A stretch of DNA of 64,000 nucleotides from Leuctra nigra (GCA_934045905.1 OW203762.1:49253411-49317410); one strand, 5' to 3'. Shown: positions 24,517 through 39,500, numbered from the stretch's first letter. Numbers and translations: made by a program. Notes: generated from the letters alone by a model not told the origin.

Positions 24517-27500
24517 GAATGGTGAGATGTGGGGTAACGAATTTCTTTTCATTATTCGAGCAGCCACATGTCTGTCTGCCAAAATGGCGTTTGTTTAGGA
24601 TTGGATCTAAAATATATCATATTAAATACATTTTCATCAAGAAGATGAATATGGATAATAAAATTGAGAACAAATTTTATACTAGATAAAACATTATACT
24701 TTTATCTTATTTCATTTTAGAGTTTATGCTGGAGCCATAAAAGCCCTTCAATGCTCTGGTACAACAACAGCCACCAGATGAACAATGTGTTTATTGTTTT
24801 ATAGAATTACGTAGATAAATTTACTCTGAATTAAAAAAATAATTACATTTTTTATAGACATATTAAATAGGTGATGATCAAATACAAATTTATATTAAAT
24901 TCTATCCATTTATTTTCTGACGTATATTATGCATGTTTAAACATCAAACACCTTCTCTGGTATTGTCAAGTAGATAAAAACAAACACGATATTTCGCCCG
25001 TGGATTCGACGGGCTTTGTAAAGTATGAGTTTGAGTTTCATTGAGTTCAATGGGAATTAAACACCTCTAGTTCCCCACCAATCACACACAGACTCAGTAG
25101 AGAATAGTGCTGATGAGCTATCCAATGGGTCTTGTTTCCTTCACAAACAACCCCCTCGATATTCACTGCGGAAATGTTTTACAATTTAATATCCATTAGA
25201 TAATATTTCATTTCATAATAATATTGCATCCCAGAGTGCATTGTATCAGTAATTGCTACAATGCAGTTGGATAATAACTGCACTTCAAACGGAGATGCAA
25301 TTGTTTCAATGCAGGTAATATTTCACCCGATCACTAATGAAGCGAAGAAACTATTAAAAAACACAAAACGTTTTAAACTATACCGTATTTTATTATTTTT
25401 TACTTGACTGAAGCGCACAGAGAATTTCATGACACCTCAATAATAGAGGCGATTTAATTTATCGGCAATAAACTTGCCCTAAATAATATAATAAGCATTG
25501 CAATATAGCGTGATATTATACCTATCGTTAATATTTTACTGATTTTGATTTTTCCCATCAATTCTCGAGTTTTTGCTGTAAAATCCCATTGTTCTATTTT
25601 TGGCTACAGTCATGACAGAACTCTACTCTCAATAGAGCAGTAAAATAGGAAATAGATGTCTATCAATGGTCGAGATGGAATTCCTTTGCGAAGTCATACA
25701 GAATTCATCAAATAGAAATAAACCTATTTCCATATTGCGTAAAGTGACTAAACAAATCGCTGGTGGTAGTAAGTTCTTATACCTTTATATACGAATGCAA
25801 TGAGTTCATAGTAACTGTCAACAGCTTGCAAGAGGTAAAGAGATAGAAATGCAAATTATCGGATCTTGAACAAGTTCGGTCCCCAATCATTTTATGATTT
25901 TCGTGTAGTATTTGAGTTATTTCCTGTAAAATTAGAAGTGGTATCATAGAAACGTGTGGGAAGTGTTTATGTAAAACCACGTAAAACCACGAACACTTAT
26001 AACCACGTTTGTTATATACAAAATAATAAAAAATAATTTATATAATAAATAAATAATAATTTTCGTAAAGATTATGTATTATAACAATGGAAAACGTGCA
26101 ATGTTCGTTCTTACCAATTGGGCTAAAATGTAAAAAGTAATATAACTTTGGTTTTGACTACTTTGCAATATTTAACCGGAAATCAATGAGAAGATTTAGT
26201 TCGAATACTATACAACGCAAACCAGACAGATAGTTTTGTAATGTTAGCAAAACTGAGATAAACTCTGTTACCTTTTTTGTTTTGCATAAATAGATCCGAG
26301 CTAAACGAGTCAAAAGGAGGCGCTCACTTCGTTATGAAAATCTGCATCTAAGAATTGTTCAATTTCGCTCGATTTAATTGTGTGCTCATTTCGACAACTT
26401 GTTGATTATTTCGTCAACACTGTCAGCGACTTATTTCTCCCCCGACTGAGCCACCGTCGTCTTGTCTGCAGTATAACTCTTCGCGAAGTTTACCTTTGAT
26501 CGCTGGAGTCGCTGTAATTAACCGTCACTAGATGGCAGCATATCTGCATAATTACCGAGCCGATGGGTTGTCACTACTGATTAGATTGGACTAATAGAGT
26601 CGGGCACAAAGTCAAGACATGAAGCCGGGATCTCAGGACATTGCATGCCATTCAATTACTGCGAGTACCGACACCGAGTTCCTGAGTACCGAGTTCCTGA
26701 CAATTAGTAGTTACCAGTGGCTAAGTTTCCTGGAGAATCGCGTTAATTGAAGTTATTAAGAGTTCGGGATACCACTGACGTCACAATTAAAACTGTGCTT
26801 GGAAGATGGCTGCAGTTTATGACTTGAACTATTCTAGCCAACTTGTCTCTCGACTAATCTTAATTAATACTTAAGCACTTTCATATCCAACGTTCTGCTT
26901 AGAAATCAGGTAATTAAGTTATTTCTCAATGAAGAATATAATATAATAACACATTCTTGTAAACATTCTGTAACAATAATTGCTTATAATTTGTGAATGA
27001 ACTCTGTTTTTACTTGAGAGTTATTTAGCTTTTGTAATTGACTGCGTTTCTAAAAAAAAATACCGCGAATTTCAATTTAAGTATTTTTCAATGCATGCGC
27101 TATTCCTTGCCGAAAGTGCAGATTTGATACGGTTTCGATTAACCGCCGAACGCTAGAATGTCTGTCGGGAAAACGCTCGTCTTTTCTGAATAAATGAAGT
27201 TTCTGATTATGTTATTGGAACCACAGCGAGGATTTCAAATTGAATTCATTTGAATTCGAACGGTTCAACTATTTTTTCACGTTGATGGATTTGAAAATTA
27301 GTATTTTGACTGAATGTCGATAAAACATTACGGTTGGTTTCATCCTTCGATTCGTCTCCCGCAGCGCCCCAAGCGTCGCAGTCAGTCATTAGCAGAAATC
27401 ACATCCTTCTTCTCTCTCACTCTCACTTCAACAATAGTTTCGCAGGATTACTCTTCTTTGTTCTGTCTTCCAATCAAATTAATTAATCATTCATTAACAA

Positions 27501-28465
27501 GGACACATATAAATAGAACTTCTTGTAAAATAATTTTCTTCGATGAAAACCGCGTTTTCCAGAAGAATATCTGTACACGTTGAAAGTTTGATTGATTGAA
27601 TTTGAATGTATTTCAGTGATGTAGCTTCATCCTGATTGGTCGAGACAATTCATGAGGTGAACAACGATCTGTTTATTCAAAGCATAACAGTAAATACCCT
27701 ACAAAGAATATGTGAGGAAGCTATGAAGAAAATGTGGATTGGATTTTATTTTAGAGCTGAACAGAGCTAGCTGATTTTTAACATAAGAAAATCGATTTAT
27801 ATGTAACTGCACTCATTATTATCAACATTGGAACAATCGCGATTCGACTACATATTGAGTAATTTGTACTTGATAAGAATTTATATGTGTACATTCCCAT
27901 ATTTCCATATGTTTCATATGTGCATATTACAATATGTGGGCTTGGAGTCTAAATATGTGAAACATGAGATAATGGGTTAGATAAGGAAGATGACAATAAA
28001 TAGGATAATAATGAATAAACAAATAGATTCAATATGCGTGAAATAATATGTATGTTTGGGATAAGAGATGTGACCTGAACAGACAAACAAGAAATACAAA
28101 AAAGGAAATACCGTTGTGACAATTTCCAATAAACGTACACTTAATTATTAATTAATAACATTTAATTAAAGCAGCTCATTATAAAATAAGGCTGTCCCTG
28201 ATTAGTGATAATCCTGTCAGCAAATATTAGATGCCGGGCTGCCGCACATTCTACTGCCAAATGGTTTCACGACGAGCTAACGTGAATCAGTGCCACGCTG
28301 CCTTACATTCTACTTACTCGTCGGCAAGTATTCACCTCGATTGAAAACGGTATTATTTTTCATTTAAATTTTTCTGCTGTTTCTGTTTATGACAAAAAGT
28401 CTAGCAACAGACACTTGAAAAAGAATGTAACAAAAGTAATTAAATTAACAGAGGCCAAGAAAAAA
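24517..28465. other. Noncoding A+T-rich DNA
   Basis: No exon recognised. 26290-26335 reads, on the minus strand, GTGAGCGCCTCCTTTTGACTC and may be a decayed 5' end of family H. 26400-26660 is more balanced in composition. No tandem repeats of note. Confidence 0.4.
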
Positions 28466-28666
28466 ATGTTGTATCTGCAAGGGAGCTGTCTCGTAATCCT
28501 CTCAATACTATTGCTACATGCAGCAGGTGCTATTAGCACAGACACAGATGCGAACTCACTCAAAGTGTTGGGAAAGTGGGTTAAGCAGAATGCTGTTGCT
28601 CATAAATTAAACCGGGAGCAGTTTACTAGAACATTGGTGTTTTATGCGTTATTTAAATACATGTAA
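28466..28666 (+). CDS. Candidate small secreted protein or first exon with signal peptide (unrecognised)
   Basis: The frame is open from 28415, but the methionine at 28466 is chosen because it begins a textbook signal peptide: MLYLQGSC followed by the hydrophobic core LVILSILLLHAAGA, with a likely cleavage after A-G-A. The remaining roughly 44 residues are mostly polar and basic (SLKVLGKWVKQNAVAHKLNR) and end at TAA 28664-28666. The stop overlaps ATGTAAAT, whose GTAAAT could be a splice donor, so this might be a 5' exon rather than a whole gene. A pyrimidine-rich stretch ending in an AG lies near 28407. I do not recognise the family and no repeated-element similarity was noticed. A signal-peptide-like start can arise by chance, so confidence is low. 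Confidence 0.25.
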   Translation: MLYLQGSCLVILSILLLHAAGAISTDTDANSLKVLGKWVKQNAVAHKLNREQFTRTLVFYALFKYM

Positions 28667-29115
28667 ATCTCCATTCATCACAAAGATTGGTTTTGTGCTG
28701 TAAAAGTGGGAACTTGCATGCATATTTACGCTTATGAAAGAAAAACACACTGAATAGTGCATCTTTATGCGGGGTTGTGGCAGGAGTCTTTTATTTTTTT
28801 CAACGGATGCGATCTTTGCTGTGAAGAACTGTGCTGCACTCTACACGACAGCAGACGAATCATCAATCATGTAGTGATGGAAGACCGATCACCATGATGC
28901 TGATTTGCTGATTGCTGATTTGATTCCAGCAGTGAATTGATGGTTATTGAAATGTCATATTCCGATGACTCGAGATAATTACCAATATTAATTAATTTGT
29001 TAATGGCAATGCATGTGGAACGCTGGAACGAAGTCACTTTTCATTGGCTGCCGATTGTTCATTACAACTAATTGTTAAAAATACAAAATACATCATTGTT
29101 TGCAATGCATTGTTA
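28667..29115. other. Noncoding DNA
   Basis: No structure beyond short GCTGATTT repeats near 28902-28922. Confidence 0.4.
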
Positions 29116-29470
29116 TTATTAAGCGGGTGAATGTTTTTGGCTCTTTTGACTCGGGGTGGGTATTTCCCGGTTGTTATTGCGATATAGGTCACACCACACC
29201 GTTCTCTGATCGAGCTGAAATGTGTATTATGTACAAGTAATTCCCACTTGTCTGATTTACGCTGCCTATAGGTTTTGAACACATCAGTGTTAGTGTTGTT
29301 ACAATTAAATTGAATTTGTTCAAGGTCATCATGACCATATTTTTTTCTCGAGAGTTTATTCACTGCACTTTGATCTAGCTATGTAGCACATGATTCTTTA
29401 CAGCTGTGTATCAAATCGCATGTAAATCAAATGCTCACTTATCAACGCGTAACCAAGAGCGTTTTCCTAA
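29116..29470 (+). mobile_element. Helitron-like family H, copy 3
   Basis: Starts TTATTAAGCGGGTGA, shares GGCTCTTTTGACTCGG and GATCGAGCTGAAAT with copy 1, and ends CTCACTTATCAACGCGTAAC then CAAGAGCGTTTTCCTAA followed by T. Confidence 0.65.
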
Positions 29471-32400
29471 TTAGCATAAGAACTTCCATGTAAATAATAT
29501 TTACATGATAGTTTATTTTACTAAAGAATGACATCTTATCTATATCCATGATTTTCAACTTCTAAATTCGCATGCACACCTAAAATCAGAGTATCATTTC
29601 AATTAAGTCATAAAAACTCTCATGCATTCTTATATCTCACTTATTATAATGTAAATAATTATATACGGATTTGCTTTCAATAACTATTATGATCCATATT
29701 TTAATTGCTGTTCACAAATCAATTAATTCGTAATTGTTAAGGAAGGTAAATAAATCCCAGAGTAAATTATCGTGCTTATGTAAATACTTCAAGAAATTCA
29801 TGCAGCTGGATCACAAACATTCTTTTTTGCTTAGCCGCATCGATCTAACTTTTATAATACCTTAATTTTAATTGGCTTATGAGAGATCTGCATAGAATAC
29901 AAAAGTCCAGGAAATGCCAGTTTTGCCTCCATCCCTCGAATACCTTCTGTTTTTCCTCCAATCCGGTGCCTACATTAAGCAATAAGGTCGCAGAAAGAAG
30001 CCGAGTAATGCAATTTACATTTAAAAAGGAAGAAGGAGGTCCCATATTAGCATAACGAAGCTCGCAGGCCGCCGGCTCGGCTTTCATTAGAAACAGCGCA
30101 CTACGAATAGGAATGAAACGGATATTCCGTATAAGGAATTTGTAAACTTATTTACAATTCAATAGCTTCATATATAGACTTGCTGTCACGTTGCAGATGG
30201 ATCGAGACTGTCGATTGTTGTGTACTGCAACATTGACGCTCGGGTGTTTCTCTTTTCAGTCTCGGCGAGTGATCGAGTGTAGAGTTTGATCGCAATCTGT
30301 GTCTTTTCCATTAAACATGACGTCACGACATGGTAATGAGCGACTGAAGCGCCACGCGAACTGCATCGCTCGCAGCGGCAACTACACTTCATGTCGGATT
30401 CAATTATATTTCCTTGTTTCGCCGTTGCGATTGCGTCCAGGAAGTGGGGAGGTTTTGCACAGGGGTGGACTCGGTCAGGTAGATTCACGACAAACTTGCG
30501 AGACTTTGCCGAGAGATACAGAAGTTAGTTGTATTAATTAAGTAAGTTTGCAACTGTCTACAATTGTCTGTTTATGTGTTTATTTGGTTGGAAGTCGGTC
30601 TACAGGAGGTTTCAATTCTACGTCAATTATATTATGATGGCAATAGTAAATTTCAGATAATTTCGATACATTAGCCATTAAATGCATTTCTATCTTATAC
30701 AAACTTTTCTCATGACAAAATCTACGAATGGATAGTTGGTTATTCGTTGTAAAGATTTTTATGGGTGGTCTTTTTAAAATTATTTTAATTTTTCAACTGT
30801 CAAATCAAAGGGTTACTTGATTGAAAATGTTTAGTAAAGGTCTTACAAGCTGTCATAATGAATTGTTATTCATGCGTCTGCAATTCACTAATTTTACTAT
30901 TGGTGCTAAAAGTTCTAAGTTCTCTGCGTTAACAAACACAAAGTTCAGAGCTTCATTGATGATTCGTTTTCACTTCATTTCTCAGTCACTGTGCTGCTCC
31001 TGGGAAGTGATGGGTGAACTGATCATGCGAAGGTTCAAGAATACGGCCTTGATTTCTTCTCAGCCTCCTCAGGATCCCTCTCTACTTTACAGCTCTACTT
31101 TACAGCTCTACTTTACTGCTCTACTTTTCAACATAGCCAATAAATATCCATCACGCGACAATATGTGACGTCACACCATCTCTTCAATGAACGCTTTTAA
31201 GTGTGAACAGAGCTGAGAGTTGCACGGGGCAAAATTCTTTCCAACTCTAACCCTAAGTGCTACACTTGACTCTAATTAAACAGAAATTCCTCCCAATTAT
31301 CTTCTTGTGCCGACCCCATTTCCTACGCCAATAGGACGCCGACGTCGGGACGCTACTGCAGGACGTCGTGCTGCCTGCTCGGCCTCTTGGATGTCTGGAC
31401 ATGAAAGAACTTACAGTTGTTTCATCGACTGACTTCATCATTCTACTTGTGAAATGTATCGGCGTACTCCTAAAAAATTTATGATTTTGTAAATTTTCTA
31501 TATTTGTTATAGTTATAATCATATAAAATATATCAATATTAATGCTATATATGCATATTAACTCGAACATATTTTGATCAATAAAAACCGTTGGATTAAC
31601 TAGGAGGACGCTAAGTGTAGCATGCGAGCAACATATTATGCAACACCTCGAATCAAAATTCCCTAAAACCCAGAAAACATATTAACTAGCTGAAAGCATA
31701 GCACGATCCAATGAACTGATAAAATAAGTATAAGCACTATTTAATGTCTGCTTGTCATTGCAATTTAGTTATATCAATATATCATAATCTCAATCTATCC
31801 TAAGTGCAAACAAATCCCAATCAATTGCAAGTGTTGTGCGTGCGCATACCTTTGGACAGATCAATTTTGACAACACATTAAGCTGAGGTAAATGTCATTA
31901 ACTTCTTATGATCTAGACCGATTTCTAAAATATTATAAAATGTTGTTCTCAGATGACACAGCAAATTTAATCGTGATCGGACGATCGATTAATTTTCAAT
32001 TCTCATCCTCTAAGAGGATTTTGCTCAAAATACTATTTCGATCTCATGGCATCAATGCATTTGTGATGAAATATTAATATCGTTTGGTTGGTTGCTCGGT
32101 GCGACTTGGACGGTGTAGGAAAACGCCATTTACCTCTGTTTAGTCGGTCCAGATTCTGCACTGTGTATGCGTGCATAGTTTAGAAAGACACACCACTGAG
32201 TTACAACTTTGTGTTGCTATCACTAGAAACTATTGGACGATCACAAGAACACCTGGAAAAGCTCTTGAAATAAAATTCGTCTCCCAGTTATATTCAAGTT
32301 TATATGACAGTTCCCGTTATATGACGGTTCTCATGAATCATTTCACTTTGGCGCAAATGCAATGTAGAGAAGGGCAATAGGATCCACTAAAAATGGCTCA

Positions 32401-33420
32401 ATTTCATGGGAAAAGTATACGTTTTTGTAGTTTTGACATGTTGAAGCTGAAGAAATGGAGCCTTGTTGTGTGGATCCTTTTCCTCTTCTCCCGGGGTGCA
32501 AGAACTCTTGAGTAACGCGGTGTTTGTACGCGTCTAGGCCCATATGAATGCACTAAGCTATAATATTAGCTGCCTGCAGTCTAAGATTTCCTTCCACTAG
32601 CAGTTGTTACTTGCATACACTTGAGAAAGCAATAATAGTGAACGGCACAGACGATATCGCGCCATGGAGGGGGGTGAGAAGAGAGGTTGGATGGGTTTAA
32701 GATAGGATGGTAATTAGTATAAAATTAATTAACAAGCCGAAAGTTTAACTTTTCTGCTCTTCACAGTATATTTTTGTTGGTTTTGTGTTTGGCTTAATTT
32801 TCCCGTCTGGAAACTTCTTCAGATTTCTTCGCTTTCCGCCGAGAAGATTGCGAATAATTAGTTAATGAGTGATTGTCAGTCACGGCCCCGCCGATGTACG
32901 ACTGGTCGGAATAATTCAGTTATATCAAGGAGTAAATAGTTGTCTACTTTCCCGACATCAACTCAGCTGTCAATTAACGAATTAGCGGGAGAATCGGTGC
33001 TATTTGGCTCGTTGAAGCGCTTCGTTGGCTTGTTAAATATTGAACTGTTGGTTAAGCAAAGTACAAAGTAACAGTGGAAATATTTAAATATTGACTTCAG
33101 CATTTTTGAGTGACTCAAACTAAACTTACTGTCAACGTATAAAATACGTATGTGGTGTGCTAGATAAAACTTGAATTTTAACTTATTTATTTATTTATTT
33201 TAAGAAAAATAACTTTTAATTTTTCCTTCACAAACTTAAAAATATATCTTAGAACAAATACCTACATCAAGAGAGGTTCTCATCAAAAGTGTGAGTTTTA
33301 AATGAATTATCGTAAATATCAACCCACATCAAGTAAAATAAAACACTGCTTTTTCCCAATAAATCAAAAGAAAATATAAGACTATACAAGAGACCGCTCT
33401 TATGATATTAGTGTGTGTAC
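29471..33420. other. Noncoding DNA
   Basis: No exon recognised. A 13-bp unit TTTACAGCTCTAC is repeated about three times at 31085-31125. (TTTA)n occurs at about 33183-33200. TGATCGGACGATCGAT near 31975 is typical of dispersed repeats. Confidence 0.4.
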
Positions 33421-33534
33421 ACAATTACAGGTCGATTGGTTGAAAGGTGTAATCTGAGCTTTGCCTACAAAAACACAAACAATAACAAACAGAAACAGAT
33501 AGAGTGCCATAAGATGGTGACGCTCGCCTAATTA
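33421..33534 (-). mobile_element. Helitron-like family H, 5' fragment
   Basis: Minus strand: TAATTAGGCGAGCGTCACC, GGCACTCTATCTG and TTTTTGTAGGCAAAGCTCAG match the beginnings of the copies at 51539-52014 and 58411-58857. The 3' half is missing. Confidence 0.6.
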
Positions 33535-36500
33535 GAGTGTAATTTTAGTTGCTGAATTTATATTCTACTTCCAATTGATATTTCTGCCCTGACGATACCC
33601 AGATAACTACTTGAAAGAATTGCTGTGGCCCAGCGTTGGGTCCAGAAAATGTCGGCGACGGCGGGCGACATCTAGGGGCAAACATGTCAAAACATTTTCC
33701 GTGTGCTTTTCAAAAAGTAAAAGTTCTTGGACAGATCAGAAGTTTTTGTGTCAATGTTAACAATGCCTGAGATTCTACACAACTATAAAGTTTATTCTAT
33801 CTGAAGTCGCGGCTTCCAGTCCTGGAAAACATCCTGGAGACGGGAATCTCCAGGAGAAGAATGCCCGTGTTTCATTGTTGCATCATCGTAGACAATGTCC
33901 AATAATTGTATTGTTGTTTATTAGCACACGGAAACTAATGCTTTCTATAACTAACATCAAAACAAGTGAGAATCGTCGGAACAGTGAACAGAGTGTTCAA
34001 TATTAAAGAGCTGTAAGCGTTGAAAGAAAGCATTTGTGTTGCGTGCCAATGAATATCATGAGGGAGAGTTGCTGCTCTGACCTTGGAAAAGTTATAACAA
34101 AACTGATGATTTGCTAGTAATCAAGGTGGGGGTACAATATATCCTCGATGGAAACGTTTTACAAATATTTCAAAATAACCATAAAATTTTAATAACTCTT
34201 GACGTTTTGACAGATTTATCTGAAAACTTGTAAAATCTGATAAAATGTGAGTTTCAACTACTAAGCAAAATTTGCACATGATCGGACAAACGATTATTAT
34301 ATTTTCTCTTTTCAACCAATCCCTAATCTGAGGATTTTACTCTCTATCTACACGCTCATGGAGTTAGGAGCCCCACTCTACGCTACAAGTGACACTGGTA
34401 TACTTAGTGTTTGTGAGTGGGCGAAGTTTCATATCGACGTGTCTCAGACACCCATATGACTCGATAAGAGAAAGTGCCGTACAAACGTTCCCCACGTTTA
34501 TTTCAGTTCACTTTCGCGCTTTCCCTATCTACGTACAAAAACAAATGGATTTCAATTTACTACAAGCAGTTGTATAGTTACATTATTTTTTTGTTTCGCG
34601 ACAGAAAGAAGTCTTATCATTTGTGGTTACAATTGTATCGTCTTATCTTAGCCAGCAGAAGTGTCCTTCTTTCAATAGCGAGTATCTTAATGTCAACGTC
34701 CTCCACCTTCATGTCTTAAAGTGTAAAGATATTTCAAGATGGCCGCGCTCGTCACAGACCTAAAGTTTTCTGCGTAATTTTCAAGTTTTCTAAACGCCTC
34801 TGCAGTAATGTGAGAAGCTCGACGTCAGAGAATGTTTGATGCACGTTCCATAAAACGGCACACTCCGTGCCTCACGGGCGACAGTAAAAAGCACGTTTTT
34901 CCAAGCGTAGACGCGAAGTTATGTCAGGAGATTATTTCTCATCATTAATTACAGCCCTCTCTATCTGCAGTGGATGTTTTTATTTACACGCGGCTCCGAC
35001 AATAATTATTCCACCCAGCTAGAGATAAAGCGCCGCCTAGATGCCACTATTGTGCGGTCCGGCAATCAGCGGCGTCGCTATTGTCTCGGGGAGGCCGTGA
35101 TTATCGGCGTCCCTCGGCGCCGCGACGCAAGACAATGTGCCGTCCTGCCTGCCTGCCATCTGATGTGATCGACCAGGGAAATATCATACTTGACCTTAGA
35201 GAGAAGAGCCTATTCCTCCATCTACCAGAATATTCACTATAGGCCATAATACCATAATATACAATGTATATACCAGTAAAATAAACCACATGTTGTAAGC
35301 GAGATGGATAAAATGATTTTAGTATCATCCTATGACCACCAATATTCGTAATACCATTTTTGTACTTCCGTGAAATAAACAAATTGATGATTGTTAGTAA
35401 ATTAGTTTTGTGCAGTTAAAATAATAAAGTTATAGACACCTACGAGTATAATTGCGTAAAGCTAATATTGCCTAATGGCTGTATCGGTCAAACGTCACGC
35501 GTATTTGGAATCCTGGTCCAGTAATGTCGTCAACCTCCGTCGACCCGAAGTAATTCTCAGCGAGGGAAATGCAAAATGTTTCACGCGAAACGCAACACAA
35601 AGTTGCAGGCTGAAATCCTCTAACGTTCTTAATTTGCCTACTTTTATTAAATGTCCCGGTCGGATGCGCTTGGTCCGTGTGTGACGGCGTGTGAGCTTTC
35701 TCGCCCGGTTTCCAGCAGCCGACGAGCCTGATTATGTAACTCCAAAGCAGACGCAAGCCGACAGAAATTGTAGTTTAGTACTATTTGCATTTACGCCGAA
35801 GGCGTTTTCGCCAGCTATGAGAAAAGTTGTAGAATCTGTGTCCAGTCGTCAAACCCGATACAGCGAACAGTCATACCAACCACATACATCTACAGTTATA
35901 CCAACGGATACGGAGTAAAAACTTTTCAGTGGATGGAGTGCAATTCTCCAATTTAATCAACAAGAAGTTTTAATTCCGTGATATTCGCCCGTAAAGTAAG
36001 TTAAACGTTGTTTTGTTCATAATGAAACCTAACGGCAAAAAGAAAATGCAACCCCGAATAGTTGATACACACATGCTGCAGATAGCGTGGCAGCGACTGT
36101 ACACGCATGGCAGGTGCTGCATATGTCGTGGCACAGACTGTACACGCATGGCAGAATAAGCCTCAGTGCCCCGGAATGAGTAATTCGGTTATGTAGATTG
36201 GTTTTTCTGTACACGTGTTGTTTACGTGATTCATGTATTATTTTCAACTGTCATGGACTCATTTTTTCTTTGACTGATTATCATTAGCCGCTGGCTTTAT
36301 GTTCGTAAAATGCATTATAATGACGTTACATGTGTGTAGGATATCGTATGTGTAGCGTACTCGGTGCAGTAATAGAATGTATCATTAGCGGTAGCTATGG
36401 TCGGACCGTAGAAAAGAAATATATCATTCTGTGTATGAAATACGAAAAGCTACGTTAATAGGAAATGATAATAATAGTTATGGTGGTAATTATATAAGCA

Positions 36501-39500
36501 AGAGGAGCAAGGGTCTCCATTTCAAACATTTTGCTCTTTTGCCATGCTTTATTCTTTATTTCATCTGCCTACCGCCAGAACAGCTACCGTATGGTCTGGA
36601 ATACGGTCATTTTCAAGCGCCTAGCTTAACGTAGCAATAATATTCTTGTGGAACCGCACGGAATCACTTGTATTTAAAACGCGGAAACTCTTTTTGTAAC
36701 GTATTGAAAAGCGCCCAATATCGTATACAAAAACACGTACACTTGGCCAAACAAGGCTGATAAATGTAAGATCGCACCATCAGAAGTCAGTCTAAGCGAT
36801 CTCATTGTCTCACTCTAGTAGGTGACCTCACATTTCAATGATAATAACAAGCTTTGATTGGTTATGGGACATGACCAGCAGTCATTCAAATTTGATCAAC
36901 GTTCAAGTTTTGTTTGGCCGAGTGTACATGAGTTGCCGATCTGTATAATATGGGTTAAAACAAACACCAATTATTTTTCAGTGATCAAGGTGCTTTGCAT
37001 TTAATTCATCGATAGATTAATTTTCGATAATATTTTTTTTTTAAAATCGTTATTTAAACTCTTGACTGGAATTGTCAAAATTTGTAGGAATCAAAAAACG
37101 CTTGCCTTAGAAGAAAGAAATATCAGTGTGGGACGTTAAAGATCTTCTCTTTTACCTTTGTTGCTGTTGTTGATTTGACTCTGATATTATAAATATTGAA
37201 ACTAGGATTGAACAATATTATGCAATCGAGCACTGGACTAACTAAATCACTAACTGCCTAACCAACGTAATAGCAAATTACTTTCTCAAGATGATCGAGT
37301 ACGTAATCATGATCTTACATGCACAATGTGTGTAGAAAGTCCATGTTCAGCTCGCTGATGTTCTGACAGAGCTATAGAAGAAGAGCTGAATGCGCGGCTT
37401 GGGAGAGACAATGACAACTGACCAGAAGCACGTGAAATGTCTGATCGTTTAACGATGACCTGGCATCGTATTACGATCAATAATAAAGGAAATGGGTTGA
37501 CATGATTCAGCAAAGAGTCAAAGGGGCACCGAGTCAATCTTTACTCAACGATGGGGCATACCTTGCAGGTCATGTGATGTGGTCGATAATTGCAAAGTTG
37601 ATCAAGGTCCTTATTTTTCTACTACCAGTAAATTTGACTAAACATTTTGTAAATATTTTTTGATATAGAATGAAATATTGCAATAAACAAGTGGCAATTA
37701 TTGATACTCAAGAGTGGTAGTTTTCTCTCCCTACAAAGCAGCTCGGCTGGTTTTGAGTTGTTTTGTTTCATTTCGTGTGTTGGCCTATCACAGTTATTGT
37801 AACAGCCACTTGCGCAGTGATAATGCATAGTAAGCTAAGATGACGATTTCTCTAAAAGAACCGTCAGGGTTTAGCGTCAAAGTTGTCTGCGAAGGCATCT
37901 TATGTACCAGAGAGGACATTTAGTTTCAAACTTACACAAGCTAATAAAAAATCCTACCAAATGTCGAATAAAACTAGATAAAAACTTTTAGGTATAAAGT
38001 TTACGTTTGAGTTTTGCAATGATGGGAGTGAGTAAAGTGCTGACCGGGAGTCGAAGGCAGGACTATTGTCCAGTGACAGGGATCAATATGATGATTTATC
38101 AGCTGACCGCGCTATTCGTCTTCTTTGAGTTGCGCCATTTGTCTTGTTCTCAAAGCGGTGCCTACATTCACTTTCCCGTGGTCCCTTGAAACGTGTTAAT
38201 ACGTCATATCAGTGCAATGTTTTATTAATGCTCCAGCTGCGTCGTTCAAGTTGATTCAGCTGACATTGTTGGAAGGAAGAACGTGAAAATAGCTTCGCTT
38301 CGGGAGTATGCTTCGAAGAATGAGAAATCAGGACGACTTAACGCGAGAAAAGTTTGAAAAGAACGTCCCAATTGAACTTGAGCATCAAACTTGTCACAAG
38401 GCCACATTTCTCACTACTCATGAATGCTTTCAATGTTTCTTTTAAGTGAATAAGAAGATATTTTACAGTTTGTAATATTGTTTAATATTGACCCAAACAT
38501 TATTTTAAAATCGTCCTGTTTACAAAATAATACAGAACAAAATCTCTGTCAAGCCATGGCATGGCTTCATGGAACGAGCGTTTTTTCTACCTAATATTAT
38601 TCCCTTTTTATGTATCACTTCCTCAATAAAAAATAATAAGTTTTTTTTTACAATGTAACTGACTTATCTGTAATTCTAATATTTCAAGTGTGTGGTGGTC
38701 TAATTATGGTCAATTAAATAATATATACACCTGGTATATAAATCTGTTCGTATGTAGGTAGTCATATAAATGTTTCACCCTCATTGTGCTACTTATGATA
38801 ATGATCGTCCGAATGTCCCAGGAATCTGCTGAGACTCCGCAATTTCAACCCGACCAATCACAGAGTTGTACAGTGTATTAAACTCCTGTGCAATTTCTTA
38901 CATTAGCTCCTGTTACTTCTGTTCCCATTCGTAACAATATTTCATTCCCAACTTGTAATGTATTCATTATGTAAAGGTAGTAAGCGCAGGCGCCTATATT
39001 ATTATAATTTCGTTTCGACTCAATCCCAACCAGATTCCACGGGAACTTCAAGACCGTTTTAAATCCGAGGGGATTTTTTGTTTTAACATTTAAAAGTTTC
39101 TTGCGGGAAAATTTATAAGAATAATTTAACAGGCTGAGCTACCCAAGTTAAAATAAATTGAAGAGAACCGAAAAGGGGGTTCTTTTTAGAATGTGAGAAG
39201 ACTTTTGGCGCAGCAGATGGAGTGTAGGACCTGTGTCAAGTGATTCGCTGCTAATGCATGAGGTGGCGATTAAGTCGAATCTAAATGAAGAGCATTATTT
39301 TATACCCTTTTTGAAGCTTTACACTATACATATTATACATTGCATGTTTGTGAACTTGAATAACTTTTAAGCTTTCTACTACTCTAGGCAAATATTTCGT
39401 ATTGCATCGATATAATGTTTCATTGCGACCCTGGATGTCACCTAGATATGACGTGTTATACAATATTGCATTAATTCGTGTGCATCAAAAACTCCAAAAA

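Noticed and set aside
27160..27185. Another family H end (GGGAAAACGCTCGTC)
   Set aside because: Only about 12 bp match and the diagnostic hairpin and CAACGCG are missing.
34980..35165. Exon in a G+C-rich island
   Set aside because: All frames are interrupted or lack recognisable protein features, and no matching splice sites with similarity were found.
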